Positions 54,401-61,602 of a DNA stretch of 63,824 nt are shown piece by piece (positions within the stretch are counted from its first letter, which is position 1; the number at the start of each line of letters is the position of its first letter). The notes below the pieces were generated by a model. That model ran no database searches and was not told the DNA's origin. It worked only from the letters and a program-made list of their open reading frames with translations. Position numbers and translations under genes: made by a program. The DNA comes from a virus, in IMG/VR virus record IMGVR_UViG_3300048061_000822, positions 1 to 63,824 of that record; one strand, 5' to 3'.

Positions 54401-57400
54401 GTTCGCTTGTAGCCCACTCTGCGGTTGGAACACTACTTAAACTATATTGCTTATTCCTGCGTTCATCTCGCTCTAGTATTTCAGCAGGGGTCAATTCAGC
54501 ACTAGGCAAAGTTTCTGTAATCGGTACAGATTCTCCCTCTGGACTATTACTTGTTCTTACGAAGTTTTGCCTGTCGCTCTCAATCCCAAGTCCAAATTCT
54601 GTATTTAATATAACTTGGAAAGCATGTGCAAAGTCTGACGCATTCTTTGGCCCAACTCCTTTAATTGCTTTTTGGATTATATCGATATCTGATTTAGCGA
54701 TATCAAGATTTTCTTTTGGAAATTTTTCTTGAGTGGCGTTCGAAATAAATTTATCAGCAAGCTTTTTACCTTCATGGGTTTTTGATAAATCCTCGATAAC
54801 TGAGAAAGTATCTAAACTTGCCAACCCACCCTTAATTACAGAGAAGTGCTTATCAAATGCTTGAAGGGGAGATTCATGGTCACCAAAAACAATAGTTTCT
54901 CTACTCTCTAGTTTGCTCTTTAATTTCTTCTGCTCTCTAGTTTGAACTATGGATTCTTCTAGCTCTACCTTTTCAAAACTGTCCAACCATTTATTATACT
55001 CAGCTTCATTGTCGAAGTTTTGCCTAAATATACCAGGATGCCCTGAAAATGATATTGCTCCATAGTATTCAAATTCTGCGGGTAGTTTACCGAAAGGCAT
55101 TTTTTTTGCATCTTCTTCAAGGCTCACCTCTCCATCTCGCTTCTTAGAGAAAAATTCCGATACTTCAGAACCTTTAATTGTTCGAGCAAATAATCGACCG
55201 GACAATTTATGCCTTATTACAATTACATTATTTGATTGCCTTGCATTACCTTTCGCAATTTTAGGAAGTTCTCTTTTTGCCTCCTTCTTTTTTCCTAAAT
55301 CAGCGTCCCTTACTTTTGGCTTTCCCGAGAACACCCTAGAGTCACTTAACCTTATATGGTCCTGTTCAGTTGGTAATAGTAAGCTGGTGGGGGATGCACC
55401 TCCATAGTTATAATTCCCTTCAGATTTTACTAGTATTTCTATGTTCTGAAACTTAGTTTCCTTTAAGAAAAACCGTAAGACAACTCCATCAAACCTAACC
55501 TTTAGTTTTTGATTACTTGGGGTTATTATTTTGGTTATATTCTGTAAATTGTTTTGCGGTAAAACTTTACCTAATAAAAAGAAGTCAGATATTTCGTTAG
55601 GCTTTTTCCCATTTAATAAAGTTGAACCTCTTTTGTTTTTTCTGAAAACACCCTCATCACTTACAATATATGTTGTGTCATCAATAATGTATTCCCCATT
55701 CTCAATCGCAGGAATCTCTTCTAATGTAGAGCCGTCTATTTCTTCTACAACTTCTTCTACAACTTCTTCTACAACTTCTTCTACGACTTCCTTTTCGGGC
55801 TTTCTTAAAATACTATCAATCTTAGATTGGTCAGAAGTTGCTTCACTAACTACCCTATTAAGATTATCAATATCATCCACATAATCTTCATAGCTTTTAT
55901 AATTCCTTAGCCTCCCTGTGCCTCCACCTTGTTGGATGATAATATTTGCTTTTATTTTTTCATCATCATTAAAAGCATTAAACTGTTCTTCTGATACAGG
56001 ACTTATAGTAAGTTCTCGTCCTTCGTTTTTGGCATTAGCTACTGCATTAATAGCATTATCAACCCTAGTTATATCAGTCTCTTTTCCTGTGGATACTAGA
56101 AATTTATTAGATGGAGTCTTAGCAATACTGGCGATTCGATCGAGTTTCTTCTTTTCTGCGTCCTCCTTTTTGTTTTCTTCTGCCTGTACCTTAGCTTCCT
56201 CAGAAGCATTTTTTGTTTCTTCTACAGTTTGTTCATACTTAATATCCCCTCTGGACTTATAACTTTCTCCAAGCTTTTTCTTTATCCCTTCCTTGAATGC
56301 ATCAACAAGTACTTGATTGGATGGTTGGTCACCCGGTGCATAAAACTCCTGTTTCCAATTATCATATGCATTTTTAAATCCAACTGGATCTATTCTCTTT
56401 AATTTATTTGGGGTTATTTCAGAAATCCTAAGGTCTTCATTCTGTAAGTATTCGCCTAAATATTCTAATGCCCTAAGTTCAGGCAGTGGAATATCATTCT
56501 CTTTTTGATTTCTAAGGTCTTCCTTTTCTTTTAATTGTTCCTCCCGTGTCTGATTTTTACTTTCAGGGGAGGTTTGCTTCTCTTCTTCCTGTGCCTGTTT
56601 TTGCTCTTCCCTAAATGTATCAACAGGATTTTCTTCGGTGGATTGCTGAAACTCTTCCCTAGCCTGTTTTATTGCCTCAGTAGGATTTTCCCCCTCTGCT
56701 ATTAATTGTTTTGCCCGATCTGCTATATATAAGTCTTTTTTACCCCCGTCTGGCGTGCGAAAAAGCTCTCCTGAAAGTGCATTACCGAGAGCAAACTCAA
56801 GCCCTCCTTCAAAGTCTCCCGACTCAAAGATATCCTTGATTTTTGGACTTAAAAGATTACCACTTGATCCGGTTTTTTTACTTGGGTCTTTTTTATCAAA
56901 GAAAAATTCTCGGACGTACTCTTTTATTTTTCCGTCAACTAACTTTACAACTAAATCAACAGGAAGACCGTCTCTGTCATAGACTCTGAATCTAGACCGC
57001 TGAATATTTATTTTGGTTCCGTCTTTTTTGGTTAGTTCCCTTGTGGTGGTTTCCCACTCCGACCCTTGCGGTTGTGGCCCTTGTGGTTCTACTTTTGGGG
57101 TGGTGGTTTCTGTAGTTTCTTCTTCTACCACTGCACTTAATGCACGAGCAGGGCCAACATTAATAACCTCAAATCTTTCAAGTTCAGGATTACGCTGAAC
57201 TTTAATTAATGCATCATCTCCCCGTAGTCCTGCAAATTCACCAACCGTGTTATCTCCAGTTCTGACTTTTTGTCCGATATCAAATGTTTTTATAGGAGTT
57301 AATTCATCAACTGCATCTTGCTTGGCTTTAACTTTATCTGATTCTGCCTTAATTATATTCTTAAGTTCCTGATCAAATTTCTCTTCTTTTTCTATTTCTG

Positions 57401-58610
57401 CATTCCTTGCATCTATTTGTGCTTTCTTCCCTGCCCATAATTCTGTACCACCATTGAATACAGCACCTCCTATCATACCCAATATGCCACCATCGATTAG
57501 TGTGTACAATTCCTGTTCACTAAACTTACTTAGATCAAAAGGAGAGTCTTCATTGTGTGCAAATTTTTCAGCAACCACATTTAAATATTCCTGAGTTGCT
57601 TCAGTTGAGCCTTCAACTGCCACTCCCCTACCTACTGCACTAAGGAGATTTCTCTTAACAAATGCATCTGCCCGTGCAACATCCACAACACTAGGTGTTT
57701 TATTTGGGAAAAACTTCTTTAGTATTTTTGGTCCCACCATTGATGGAAGGATTGAATCCAAAGCACCAATTGCTATACCGAACTTCCAGGACAATGCCTC
57801 CGCATCTTCCGGTTTAACATAATCCTTATCCTGTGGATCAAGTTTTGTGTAAGGATATAAGCTACTATACACCTCACCAATTCCCATGGTGCCACTTCCT
57901 GCAGCTGTGCCACCTAATAAACTTACACCTTTTGCATAATTTTTAGCAACCTCCTGCATAATAGGTGGAAGGTCGGCATATCTTTTTGTGGATGACTTCA
58001 TTAGGTCATCAAAATCCAAACCTCGCTTAGCCACACGAGTTGCTTCTTTTCTAAGAGCCGGTCCAACTACTGCTTTTTTAAGAATTTCTTTTCCTGCAAG
58101 TCCAGCAACTCCACCTGTACCAATCATGGTTAATCCTGATGGTAGAACTCGACCAACTCCTCCTGCAAGAAATCTTAATCCTTCACTAACACTATTTACT
58201 TCTGAGAATGATTGAATGGTAGGCGCACCTTTTTGCGACTCCTTCATATTCTCCATGGACTTATCCATCATCCATTCGGACGCACTATCTAATCCTACCT
58301 TCTTAGCTAAGAATCCAGCACCACCATAAAGCATACCTTGGGTTTCATCTACACCTTGACCAAACCCCGCAAAGGGTTCTTTTAAAGAACCAAAAAATCC
58401 ATCACGACCTAGTCGTTTAGCCTCTCTTGCATTTACCGCAGAAGTGTATTGCTTGGAAAACTCAGGATATTCCTTAATCTTTTGGGGGCCATACTGACCC
58501 TCCATCTTTCTGCCTAAGCTTAAAGTTAGTTGTTCATCGGAATACTTTGATACATCAGTCCCATCACGGGTAAGTTTTTCCTTATACCAATTAAGTAAAC
58601 CATTTGCCAT
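42417..58610 (-). CDS. Giant internal virion / ejection megaprotein (5397 residues)
   Basis: One uninterrupted reading frame of 16,194 nt. N-terminal region (about 85-400) has Gly/Ala-rich hydrophobic helices and EGSTEATQEYL, typical of ejected phage proteins. About 590-960 is charged coiled coil with a VVEE repeat near 941-957. A zincin-like motif HEVWHG has H1856, E1857, H1860, followed about 40 residues later by an acidic helical stretch. Blocks such as FVLSELQSDAKQRMQKD (about 3100) and the MKALIRYLALNRI segment resemble large polyvalent-protein domains of phage and element megaproteins (DarB-like). The C-terminal ~800 residues are helical and partly hydrophobic. It lies with two other internal proteins, so it is probably packaged and delivered with DNA, perhaps acting in envelope penetration or against host defence. 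Confidence 0.8.
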   Translation of the reverse strand: MANGLLNWYKEKLTRDGTDVSKYSDEQLTLSLGRKMEGQYGPQKIKEYPEFSKQYTSAVNAREAKRLGRDGFFGSLKEPFAGFGQGVDETQGMLYGGAGFLAKKVGLDSASEWMMDKSMENMKESQKGAPTIQSFSEVNSVSEGLRFLAGGVGRVLPSGLTMIGTGGVAGLAGKEILKKAVVGPALRKEATRVAKRGLDFDDLMKSSTKRYADLPPIMQEVAKNYAKGVSLLGGTAAGSGTMGIGEVYSSLYPYTKLDPQDKDYVKPEDAEALSWKFGIAIGALDSILPSMVGPKILKKFFPNKTPSVVDVARADAFVKRNLLSAVGRGVAVEGSTEATQEYLNVVAEKFAHNEDSPFDLSKFSEQELYTLIDGGILGMIGGAVFNGGTELWAGKKAQIDARNAEIEKEEKFDQELKNIIKAESDKVKAKQDAVDELTPIKTFDIGQKVRTGDNTVGEFAGLRGDDALIKVQRNPELERFEVINVGPARALSAVVEEETTETTTPKVEPQGPQPQGSEWETTTRELTKKDGTKINIQRSRFRVYDRDGLPVDLVVKLVDGKIKEYVREFFFDKKDPSKKTGSSGNLLSPKIKDIFESGDFEGGLEFALGNALSGELFRTPDGGKKDLYIADRAKQLIAEGENPTEAIKQAREEFQQSTEENPVDTFREEQKQAQEEEKQTSPESKNQTREEQLKEKEDLRNQKENDIPLPELRALEYLGEYLQNEDLRISEITPNKLKRIDPVGFKNAYDNWKQEFYAPGDQPSNQVLVDAFKEGIKKKLGESYKSRGDIKYEQTVEETKNASEEAKVQAEENKKEDAEKKKLDRIASIAKTPSNKFLVSTGKETDITRVDNAINAVANAKNEGRELTISPVSEEQFNAFNDDEKIKANIIIQQGGGTGRLRNYKSYEDYVDDIDNLNRVVSEATSDQSKIDSILRKPEKEVVEEVVEEVVEEVVEEIDGSTLEEIPAIENGEYIIDDTTYIVSDEGVFRKNKRGSTLLNGKKPNEISDFFLLGKVLPQNNLQNITKIITPSNQKLKVRFDGVVLRFFLKETKFQNIEILVKSEGNYNYGGASPTSLLLPTEQDHIRLSDSRVFSGKPKVRDADLGKKKEAKRELPKIAKGNARQSNNVIVIRHKLSGRLFARTIKGSEVSEFFSKKRDGEVSLEEDAKKMPFGKLPAEFEYYGAISFSGHPGIFRQNFDNEAEYNKWLDSFEKVELEESIVQTREQKKLKSKLESRETIVFGDHESPLQAFDKHFSVIKGGLASLDTFSVIEDLSKTHEGKKLADKFISNATQEKFPKENLDIAKSDIDIIQKAIKGVGPKNASDFAHAFQVILNTEFGLGIESDRQNFVRTSNSPEGESVPITETLPSAELTPAEILERDERRNKQYSLSSVPTAEWATSEQIRILHEFSKKNLQGLTDRQVADKSLPTLPMQPFEKLGIELEKATDANRIIFEVVNAIRTNEQFIQIDGGVDGATGVFFDWLQWSGSQTILSELEKSNLSATGNSEKSKSGWEAIASHFNDKSITIKDNTESIIKGVLSDAEYSKDDATELATLVFKLAASPNDIADTRGEIAMTLARILDVNEIGGFIGDAIERVDVESSNRKNIEGAIEDVFIENNVKNPSDFIKILDAVLLDAFKQLGVTRIKNAYPALNGRQFLIPISNVEANEVEAQADNSVGVSAPGQEQVRQMADRYIGSTPYYSNAENSDAYNIAQSFKRGVNYEQQILLPEGQEALNDRAIEEIIGGNIFAPVVLEKIKRYIENTGKSPEAKEFISRYIDVLENALNNSDNLSIQVVDEISSAPGQIVRGSYLNNLVIINRQFYAGKYDLKGEELPLDLTEDTTTNVLMSVVLHEVWHGTMEAPLKAYENGEATPEINKTIDLIKDVISEIKQAPGAREFSFLFSNDSRAISETLNYAWTRKDFAKFLSNTQFENDGLKKRIDQNGKGFISTLMDALISAYSKLLGLMGVNVEGTALESILELSKQLEAQSQSLLPQQEVERNQLLAAMADNPAPIFYSQMEKVLNVVQGETTQSQEEIQLRQELNQIKKELPEYFNGDKKNDTEGKVALLKQKGAIENQLKGFAKPKALPKEATGKRWKKILIDEGVSANELKVTIGSLLDEIGDRKINLPMLRKIANAANQVPIVSNNVVYQGDDGVRTAEYVGSHDFSRFNTREKVTRFTGQGMSLDPSLSRDDIVRRLSDDNKAKLDNIFSKPVPFGIDYGFKTDDPTVFIAGTIMPYELATPGQKRKLARFYTAVQMGETLGKTKVGDFTHEIIEPSAEETKKFREKFNKAVQAVGSMNKLSDAVRFTNSKIKDFYKDRFRAIQRIQEQEKNVTDEEILSAARLMYPDGVPDTLKKTQFLPGQKVRVLDEGDSAVGYIGAVAEIESIDRQQATGTLVFNKGKSYEARKELEFWQVELLPESHYANSIEELKEIIKQALPASSDFFSSLSSASYVIGSRVTFKDPESTNFKEGKVISTKRQGDGSVFSVTIRYTKKRIYGPTSRQTGTYNSTEQITLDPRDVDLVEGADDDVNQVIKVLRIIASLEKVDPKDIQSVYLNSERSVTETNEKKFAGSSYGFPNFVTPVPASRLVELAVDNFVVNGKRTNPNGTAGLTPGQKKILQLPEEIEKELQELDKIAKNSEEYFEVKPDFLPSKSIRHILTRLDSFGDNLLDNALVNFRTSLTASNTPAPNKLSMLDLDVKDPNNPSGVEFNWLTSLYLGYDGLGRISYLDSTLVDMEEQGRSRWRDIFIDSSSTRNLPSISEPIFRLKGDTHIGYLNTGFESLKGLNTIRSLPVKMKEEIVEHIDKRHGDPVNILMLAPGLKDISLSDVTQKADSLPIMQGSTIPGEGRRILGDRLPEEQVESLEQQGYRLIKSYLIRDKYHIFMVQATDPSTYTINNQRAPLKGKYQLGLQQVGEFAGDISSQTRKVESQLSGLEGMRVAVEMANIVKSLSAKYGDLYVGTHSEDKFSRYESLLKKFKFKTEVRTATEYGFREQGRLIKIFQPNLAEVRDIQFATDQEIEQLQRDRDVFTVEKNASIPTHFHDEVMTVGTTDWLGDEIEPMAHKVNSWIRGYERTFNGVKSFVLSELQSDAKQRMQKDIYERFGGYFGFTEGYKKTNEWDSSKEYKVGDIAFVDEMGYVAWELTRPLTNKDLTLASEGSIKDGISPVTEYKNPFSYIEEGKITPNEGPWRLLPYRSTGVQKGSFDNPGKIDPTLAGTNLYIVRINGQESVAHFYPGQIRQIKEDGHIVKGRTIDVLSVANLVKRANVVFNTLSARLNAIEAKETEIQELQDIIDISGLPNKKAAKIEQRNKRQEEAALALDIAKADFNTSGLAGDGRAGQRPVDDNPSFPMMPNELISELRRQQIIYQEKGDTAKEEFLEYKYPKATSRTDAGYWIKDVGGETVFKNPNGESIEQIIEDFNAQNTHLVKDDILLDAYQLANMKALIRYLALNRINKVVFTRGDVIYPIVSSSPSSVYDAYVGSDGVKTQGIINAYGSMPAILGKYLNIKPQLEEGAESRHYDLGREEKRNEQFMTITIPDERLAQNLQNGERLLMQDELDGVRRETRTNLKVTKSGGEYTITNLFNEPYQTTDKDDLRNIIRFKNVPSRLGILVKGDNGQPIVKVDGDNTYNLINLGDSEKWVNENTIEAYEKGDLLPSNMSDQLTFDFGKLKESEETIEEQEEKPEIVRVTNVSNKYLVRLIARDISWEGTERSLDVQLANNIAEHTDIPFQTALREIDNIHALHNATPLDKRIEFQTLAMDKGIKKYFGKGQLMEDVYAEEENPNTTQSLNREANEIALAKMQVASRSEELASTSQAMEDIRRILKTPDLSVEDVYRIYLSSGKTPIQYIKEKTKSYQNIESITLEALKNNEGMVQEARVLALGLIEKRKKQAKEALSNNMDQLDENQPNSLASEILTLESEIKPDPAIIFNRATQGDKISNQVAYYAQETRQEILEDNGEIDTGSSATLQAYKEITGEDRVSNEFTELMGNIRKLSPSFLSDLVLQVSKKDDIQELSYNDIYNIISVGQKVSKNEYIVIASAIHNNKKSVYEAKLSTSSDFQGKRSTLAKLESLSKSTIDQLKVIKGKNPSESLLSGKEEEKGILNAFIDKRIKYLEKVQESEDLLRDNQVYLALIKSYDMNSNRMQTYLGHSPITHIVDGLKFPVMSKVGDKYEIDYIDIKLNNKLIPENLNEFVISRQKNREYLTDKNNEKIQGTAEFQYIRQATLAADAATLQPQHKEAQGRLNMWWLKSAQAMFAEQGRLGKEIAQLELRFDIAYRKHVSRARRFGKLWNRRLINATKAWGYTDYRMFLDFYDKVLKWNEDQPQINEKVKFDEGTFNKAMSLVKNKDAITSESEARDTLQKLLEQSKIISGFFLDLAQEYNVKVSQDKGANRVLVESRIVEGEFEGLSRDAIKRGYQTSGRKIRSNYVLGIVNELSSGLGNLEGWEDVKKAYQNDSLTEKRKEEAIDAYFEDGITDSTLDRFIRPYIFDTSIINFIPAPLSKDGKIPKSYLRKAWAQSTGQGHQKFKSFIDILYESVPHNKKRTDYLKFKYNVANAFYKRFRNLEEAVSDSGSNMDNKAYALAHRLMDSRSTQTIMPVEFLQYESYTEIDMPIQLAQILGNGIYGKNAEKLTALKDKLKAELNEKREKLTDIADALGVKTSSSVPLTFKRSFRKRAADLAAGMEDIPGETGMEKLKNLEAAARQLKNFHTAEKSLKAHLEGDIGPYKDHKVALELLGTNAFLILNQTKSGLTNLLSLFDIPLVYKGGNKFSRKAFSTALKNVFGNVFGPLLERMGSQLRLTSEYAKQLNDFYFHTSEHEVGYNNYRLNLGANASKQASLLEIFKMDGLRQLKNTLQYTPVKEGQTYAPFSLRTMFLNIFTYLGNLANHSIGVGTVQAVDMLVKQAADFIEQSAKRTGQPIPATYQVTAENLGLETKSATGEVILGSESMWNYINNQIELRGLGTISDLAHQYIERKSKGETLALTQDQALAVSSIGLHNVAMEGGFTSRSAFWYTNEWGKYIAPLLSWSFSKVNQVNEAFRDEQTSEITLKASLRALSVMGLWLTPVGMAFTFGMDEYDEEILGKTSSLRPAPLSTMIPIFGPFIEGDAKGNALAMIERLSRAGNIGGIAGDFVASMVSQVDPYASQRGFSLDTRILGMATIINTMDAFKNAYHSRSLDYNLVIRPLLYSMGGNGFLQTQQAITNLMGIDTIERRVSDMIGNRNKVRAALSTLEIERRPAVSGGFRATPFSVHIRKMEQAAYANDEKLFQEAYSQAVLAAIERGDADPEKSVLQSYKRRTLKSGLSRYTLSDDEWSKVLNVFTAEQANSLRRAESMHKKFEHILLDSIELKANPLPMIVTDSASTKPMSYDDIVKQSLAF
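46550..46569. repeat. 20-bp palindrome inside the megaprotein gene
   Basis: TGACCT-GTAATACT-AGGTCA: arms and spacing match the family, spacer does not. Deep in coding sequence, so possibly coincidental. Confidence 0.35.
55741..55788. repeat. 12-bp tandem repeat (4 copies) in megaprotein gene
   Basis: Four head-to-tail copies of TCTTCTACAACT (the last with G for A), encoding Val-Val-Glu-Glu units on the minus strand. The unit is a multiple of three, so copy-number change keeps the frame and only lengthens an acidic linker. Confidence 0.85.
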
Positions 58611-58611
58611 A

Positions 58612-60369
58612 TCACTTAGGTTTTAAAGCTTCTTCTAATGCCTTAAGTTGTGCTTCTACTTTTATAAGTTCAGCTTTTCGGTCATTTTCGTATTTATCAA
58701 ATTTTTCGTTTTGCTTCAGTATGTAATCAACTGTTACTGGTCTATCGGTCTTCGTATCTCCAAAGACAAATCCACCATACCCCATAGGTACCATAGGTGA
58801 ACCTGGCATAGTTCCACTAATTGCCTCTTGACGCTTACTATTTATTTCTGGACCTTGCCTGCGAAGTTCTCCTATGCGGGCTTGTAAAGCTTTTACTGCT
58901 TCTCCTGGTGACTTATTGCCAATATCAATTACTTTAGGTGCATCATCCACTTCATCATTATCAGGGAGGGCAAACGGTGCAGGCACATTAGCCTCAAGTG
59001 CTTCTGCACCAGTACCGCCATTTAATAATTCATACAAGTCATCATTAAATCGGTCATCTGTTTCATCTACGAAAGATTTTCCATTTTGGGTATCTATGAC
59101 CATTGCACGTGTACCACCAAAATTAAAGAAAGTGCCTTCTGGTAATTTCTGAATTGCTTCGTCTCGATATCCTGCATCACTATATGTTAATGGTTTTAAC
59201 AAAGTTGGATGCTGTGCTGTTAAAGAACCCATAGCTTGTGTATGCTGAAGAAGTTCATTTGTATATGGCGATAGGTACGAGTTTACCCTGCTTTGAAAAT
59301 CCTGATAAAACTTGGAATCTTTATTAGCAATCTGATTATTATACATTGTAAGTCTATGCGCAGACAATTCATCAGGGAGTGGTGGATTCTCGTAAGGTTC
59401 ATCAGTTTCCGGATCAATTTGTTTTAAATAATCTGCTTCTACCATTGAATCAGGAAGTAAATCCTCTAATGCTAATTGTTGCGCTACTGGTGTGCTTGCT
59501 GCTATGACTGACCGTGCGTCCCCTGCTTTTCTTCTTAGTTCATTTAGGGGTGCTCTGTATTTTTCAGCATATCCATTATTAAATATTTTTTGAGCTAATG
59601 CAGGAGGTAGTTTTTCTATAAGTTGTAATTGTCGAAAACTATTAATATTAAACTCTGCAAATGTTGCTTTGTTTTGTTTATATATCATTCGCTTTTGATT
59701 TACATCCATCCCTCTTTTGTAGACATCCTGTAGGTAATTATTCCAATTAGCTTGATTCATTGTCGCAAATTCTGCGGTTCCTTCATCTAGCCCAAGGTCT
59801 AGTAATTGTTGCCTGTAACCTTCTTTATTGTCTTCAAAATATTCTTTTTCTACTTGTTGGTCAAAATACTCATCGTCTGCCCGAGTATTTAAAATTCCTT
59901 GACGCTCTCTTTGTGCCTTTAGATATGCTCTGTCTTCTTTTAAATATTTCTGTTTTTGCGAGTAATCCTTTAGCCCCATCATCTGCTTCATCTTATCTGG
60001 GTCACGAGCATACATCAGGGCATCTGCATCTGACATTTCTTCAAAGTTAGACTTTATCATATCTGCCATCTGTTGCGTACGCCCTTCGTTGGCTTCCGCT
60101 TTAAGCTTCATGGCATCCATCTGTTTAACTTTGCCTACTGCTCCTGCAATGGTTCCTATGATTCCACCTGGATCCGCAGATGCAGCCATACCAATTTGAC
60201 CAAGACTTGGGTCATTAATATCAGGGTCTAAACTAAGTGCAGTAAGTTGATTACCCAATCTATTTGCCTCTGACTTTTGAGTTAGTTCATCCCTACTTCT
60301 CTCCCTATTATAGTTTGATAAGTTCTGTTGGAATAACTGACTCCCTGCTGTATTTATTGTCTTAGCCAT
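58612..60369 (-). CDS. Internal virion protein (helical, 585 residues)
   Basis: Long, mostly helical protein rich in Gln, Met, Asp and Lys. Residues about 55-90 contain a Gly/Ala segment (GMAASADPGGIIGTIAGAVG); a charged helical body with YFDQQVEKEYFEDNKEGYRQ follows, and the C-terminal half has NFGGTRAMVIDT and a final coiled coil. Position between the megaprotein (1 nt away) and another core-like protein, and composition, match ejection/core proteins of podoviruses (P22 gp20/gp16, T7 gp15). Specific family not identified. Confidence 0.65.
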   Translation of the reverse strand: MAKTINTAGSQLFQQNLSNYNRERSRDELTQKSEANRLGNQLTALSLDPDINDPSLGQIGMAASADPGGIIGTIAGAVGKVKQMDAMKLKAEANEGRTQQMADMIKSNFEEMSDADALMYARDPDKMKQMMGLKDYSQKQKYLKEDRAYLKAQRERQGILNTRADDEYFDQQVEKEYFEDNKEGYRQQLLDLGLDEGTAEFATMNQANWNNYLQDVYKRGMDVNQKRMIYKQNKATFAEFNINSFRQLQLIEKLPPALAQKIFNNGYAEKYRAPLNELRRKAGDARSVIAASTPVAQQLALEDLLPDSMVEADYLKQIDPETDEPYENPPLPDELSAHRLTMYNNQIANKDSKFYQDFQSRVNSYLSPYTNELLQHTQAMGSLTAQHPTLLKPLTYSDAGYRDEAIQKLPEGTFFNFGGTRAMVIDTQNGKSFVDETDDRFNDDLYELLNGGTGAEALEANVPAPFALPDNDEVDDAPKVIDIGNKSPGEAVKALQARIGELRRQGPEINSKRQEAISGTMPGSPMVPMGYGGFVFGDTKTDRPVTVDYILKQNEKFDKYENDRKAELIKVEAQLKALEEALKPK

Positions 60370-60371
60370 AA

Positions 60372-61601
60372 TTAGTACTCAAATGCTGTTAAACCACCAC
60401 CCATTCCACTAGTCATTGAATCATAATTATAACTTGGTAATGAAGAAACTCCGCCAGCGGGTGGCACATAATTACTTCCTGCACCACCCCCGCCCCCTCC
60501 ACCAAATCCCATTCCTTTAGCTAACATATACCCTCCTAATCCACTTTGTACTCCTGCATTAAGATGTGCCATTGGATTGCTTGGTGTGGGAGCCGTGTAC
60601 GATGGTACATTATATTCAGGTGCTCTTCCCTGACCTAATTGAAATCCTCCCTTATTTAATGCACTTGCTGTGGCGTTTTCGGGAAGAAAATAATTTTGCA
60701 CCCCTGCTGTTTGATTAGCGGCTAATGTATTAAGAGCATTATTTATTTGCCCGACATTCTTTTGCTCGGCTAGGTTTTGTTCATAAGCAGCAAACTTAGC
60801 GGCTTCATCTAGTTCATTAATTCTAGACCGTTCTCTTACTCCTTGAAGTCCTTCTCCTGCGGTAGTTACCTGGTCTTTTGCATTTAGGACATTTGCATCT
60901 GCTCTATTTTGCGCCATGCCTCCATATGCATTTATTAATGCTTGTAGGGTCTGGGAATTTGCTAATCCTGAATTGTTCACCACACCCCCTGTCCTTGCCA
61001 TTGAACCAAGTTGGTTTGCTCGTCTCTGGGCTTCAGCAGTCATTGCTTGTGCTTGTGCATTTACTCCACCTAGTCGTGCCTCTGCTATACCACCTCTTGC
61101 ATCCGCAATTCCTTGTCTTGCGACATCAATTTGATCCTGACCTTGCAATCGGGAATTATTTATATTTTCAAGATATTGTTGTGATTCAGAAAGTTGTGAA
61201 CCATCGTAAATTCCAGATATTGCGTTTATCGCACCTTGCTCTGCTCCTGCAAGACTATCACGATACCCACCCATTTCAGTTGCCATCTCGTTGGGGTTAT
61301 ACGCTTCCTGTAATGCTCCGTATTTTTCTTCTATCCCAGAGGCTAAATTATTTTCTAACCCTGAAAGGTAGTATGGAAGAATTGCTGAACGCTTATCGTC
61401 TATCAACCCGTTCTCTATATCATAAGCAGAAGCACCACGGGATGCGTAGAATCTTTCCATCTCCATTCTGTTTGCTTCATCTGCAATTGCACGGTTTGCA
61501 CTATTCTGTGAATCCTGAGCTTTTCTTGCATTCTTAGATGCTGACATTGATGCCGCGCCACCTATAAGTGCTGACCCAATTATTGCTGATGCTACTCCCA
61601 T
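60372..61601 (-). CDS. Internal virion / ejection protein (409 residues)
   Basis: N-terminal hydrophobic segment MGVASAIIGSALIGGAASMS, then a long Ala/Gln/Asn-rich helical region (about 30-300) and a Gly-rich low-complexity C terminus with GFGGGGGGGAG. A hydrophobic start followed by an Ala-rich helix is typical of small ejection proteins (T7 gp14, P22 gp7). The start at 61601 is preferred (AAAGGA 8-9 nt upstream, and right after the acetyltransferase stop); an in-frame ATG at 61631 lies inside that gene. Confidence 0.65.
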   Translation of the reverse strand: MGVASAIIGSALIGGAASMSASKNARKAQDSQNSANRAIADEANRMEMERFYASRGASAYDIENGLIDDKRSAILPYYLSGLENNLASGIEEKYGALQEAYNPNEMATEMGGYRDSLAGAEQGAINAISGIYDGSQLSESQQYLENINNSRLQGQDQIDVARQGIADARGGIAEARLGGVNAQAQAMTAEAQRRANQLGSMARTGGVVNNSGLANSQTLQALINAYGGMAQNRADANVLNAKDQVTTAGEGLQGVRERSRINELDEAAKFAAYEQNLAEQKNVGQINNALNTLAANQTAGVQNYFLPENATASALNKGGFQLGQGRAPEYNVPSYTAPTPSNPMAHLNAGVQSGLGGYMLAKGMGFGGGGGGGAGSNYVPPAGGVSSLPSYNYDSMTSGMGGGLTAFEY

Positions 61602-61602
61602 A

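Noticed and set aside
42417-58610. N4-like virion RNA polymerase
   Set aside because: Size and packaging context are reminiscent, but I could not see single-subunit RNA polymerase motifs, and no N4-type early polymerase genes are present. A profile search would decide.
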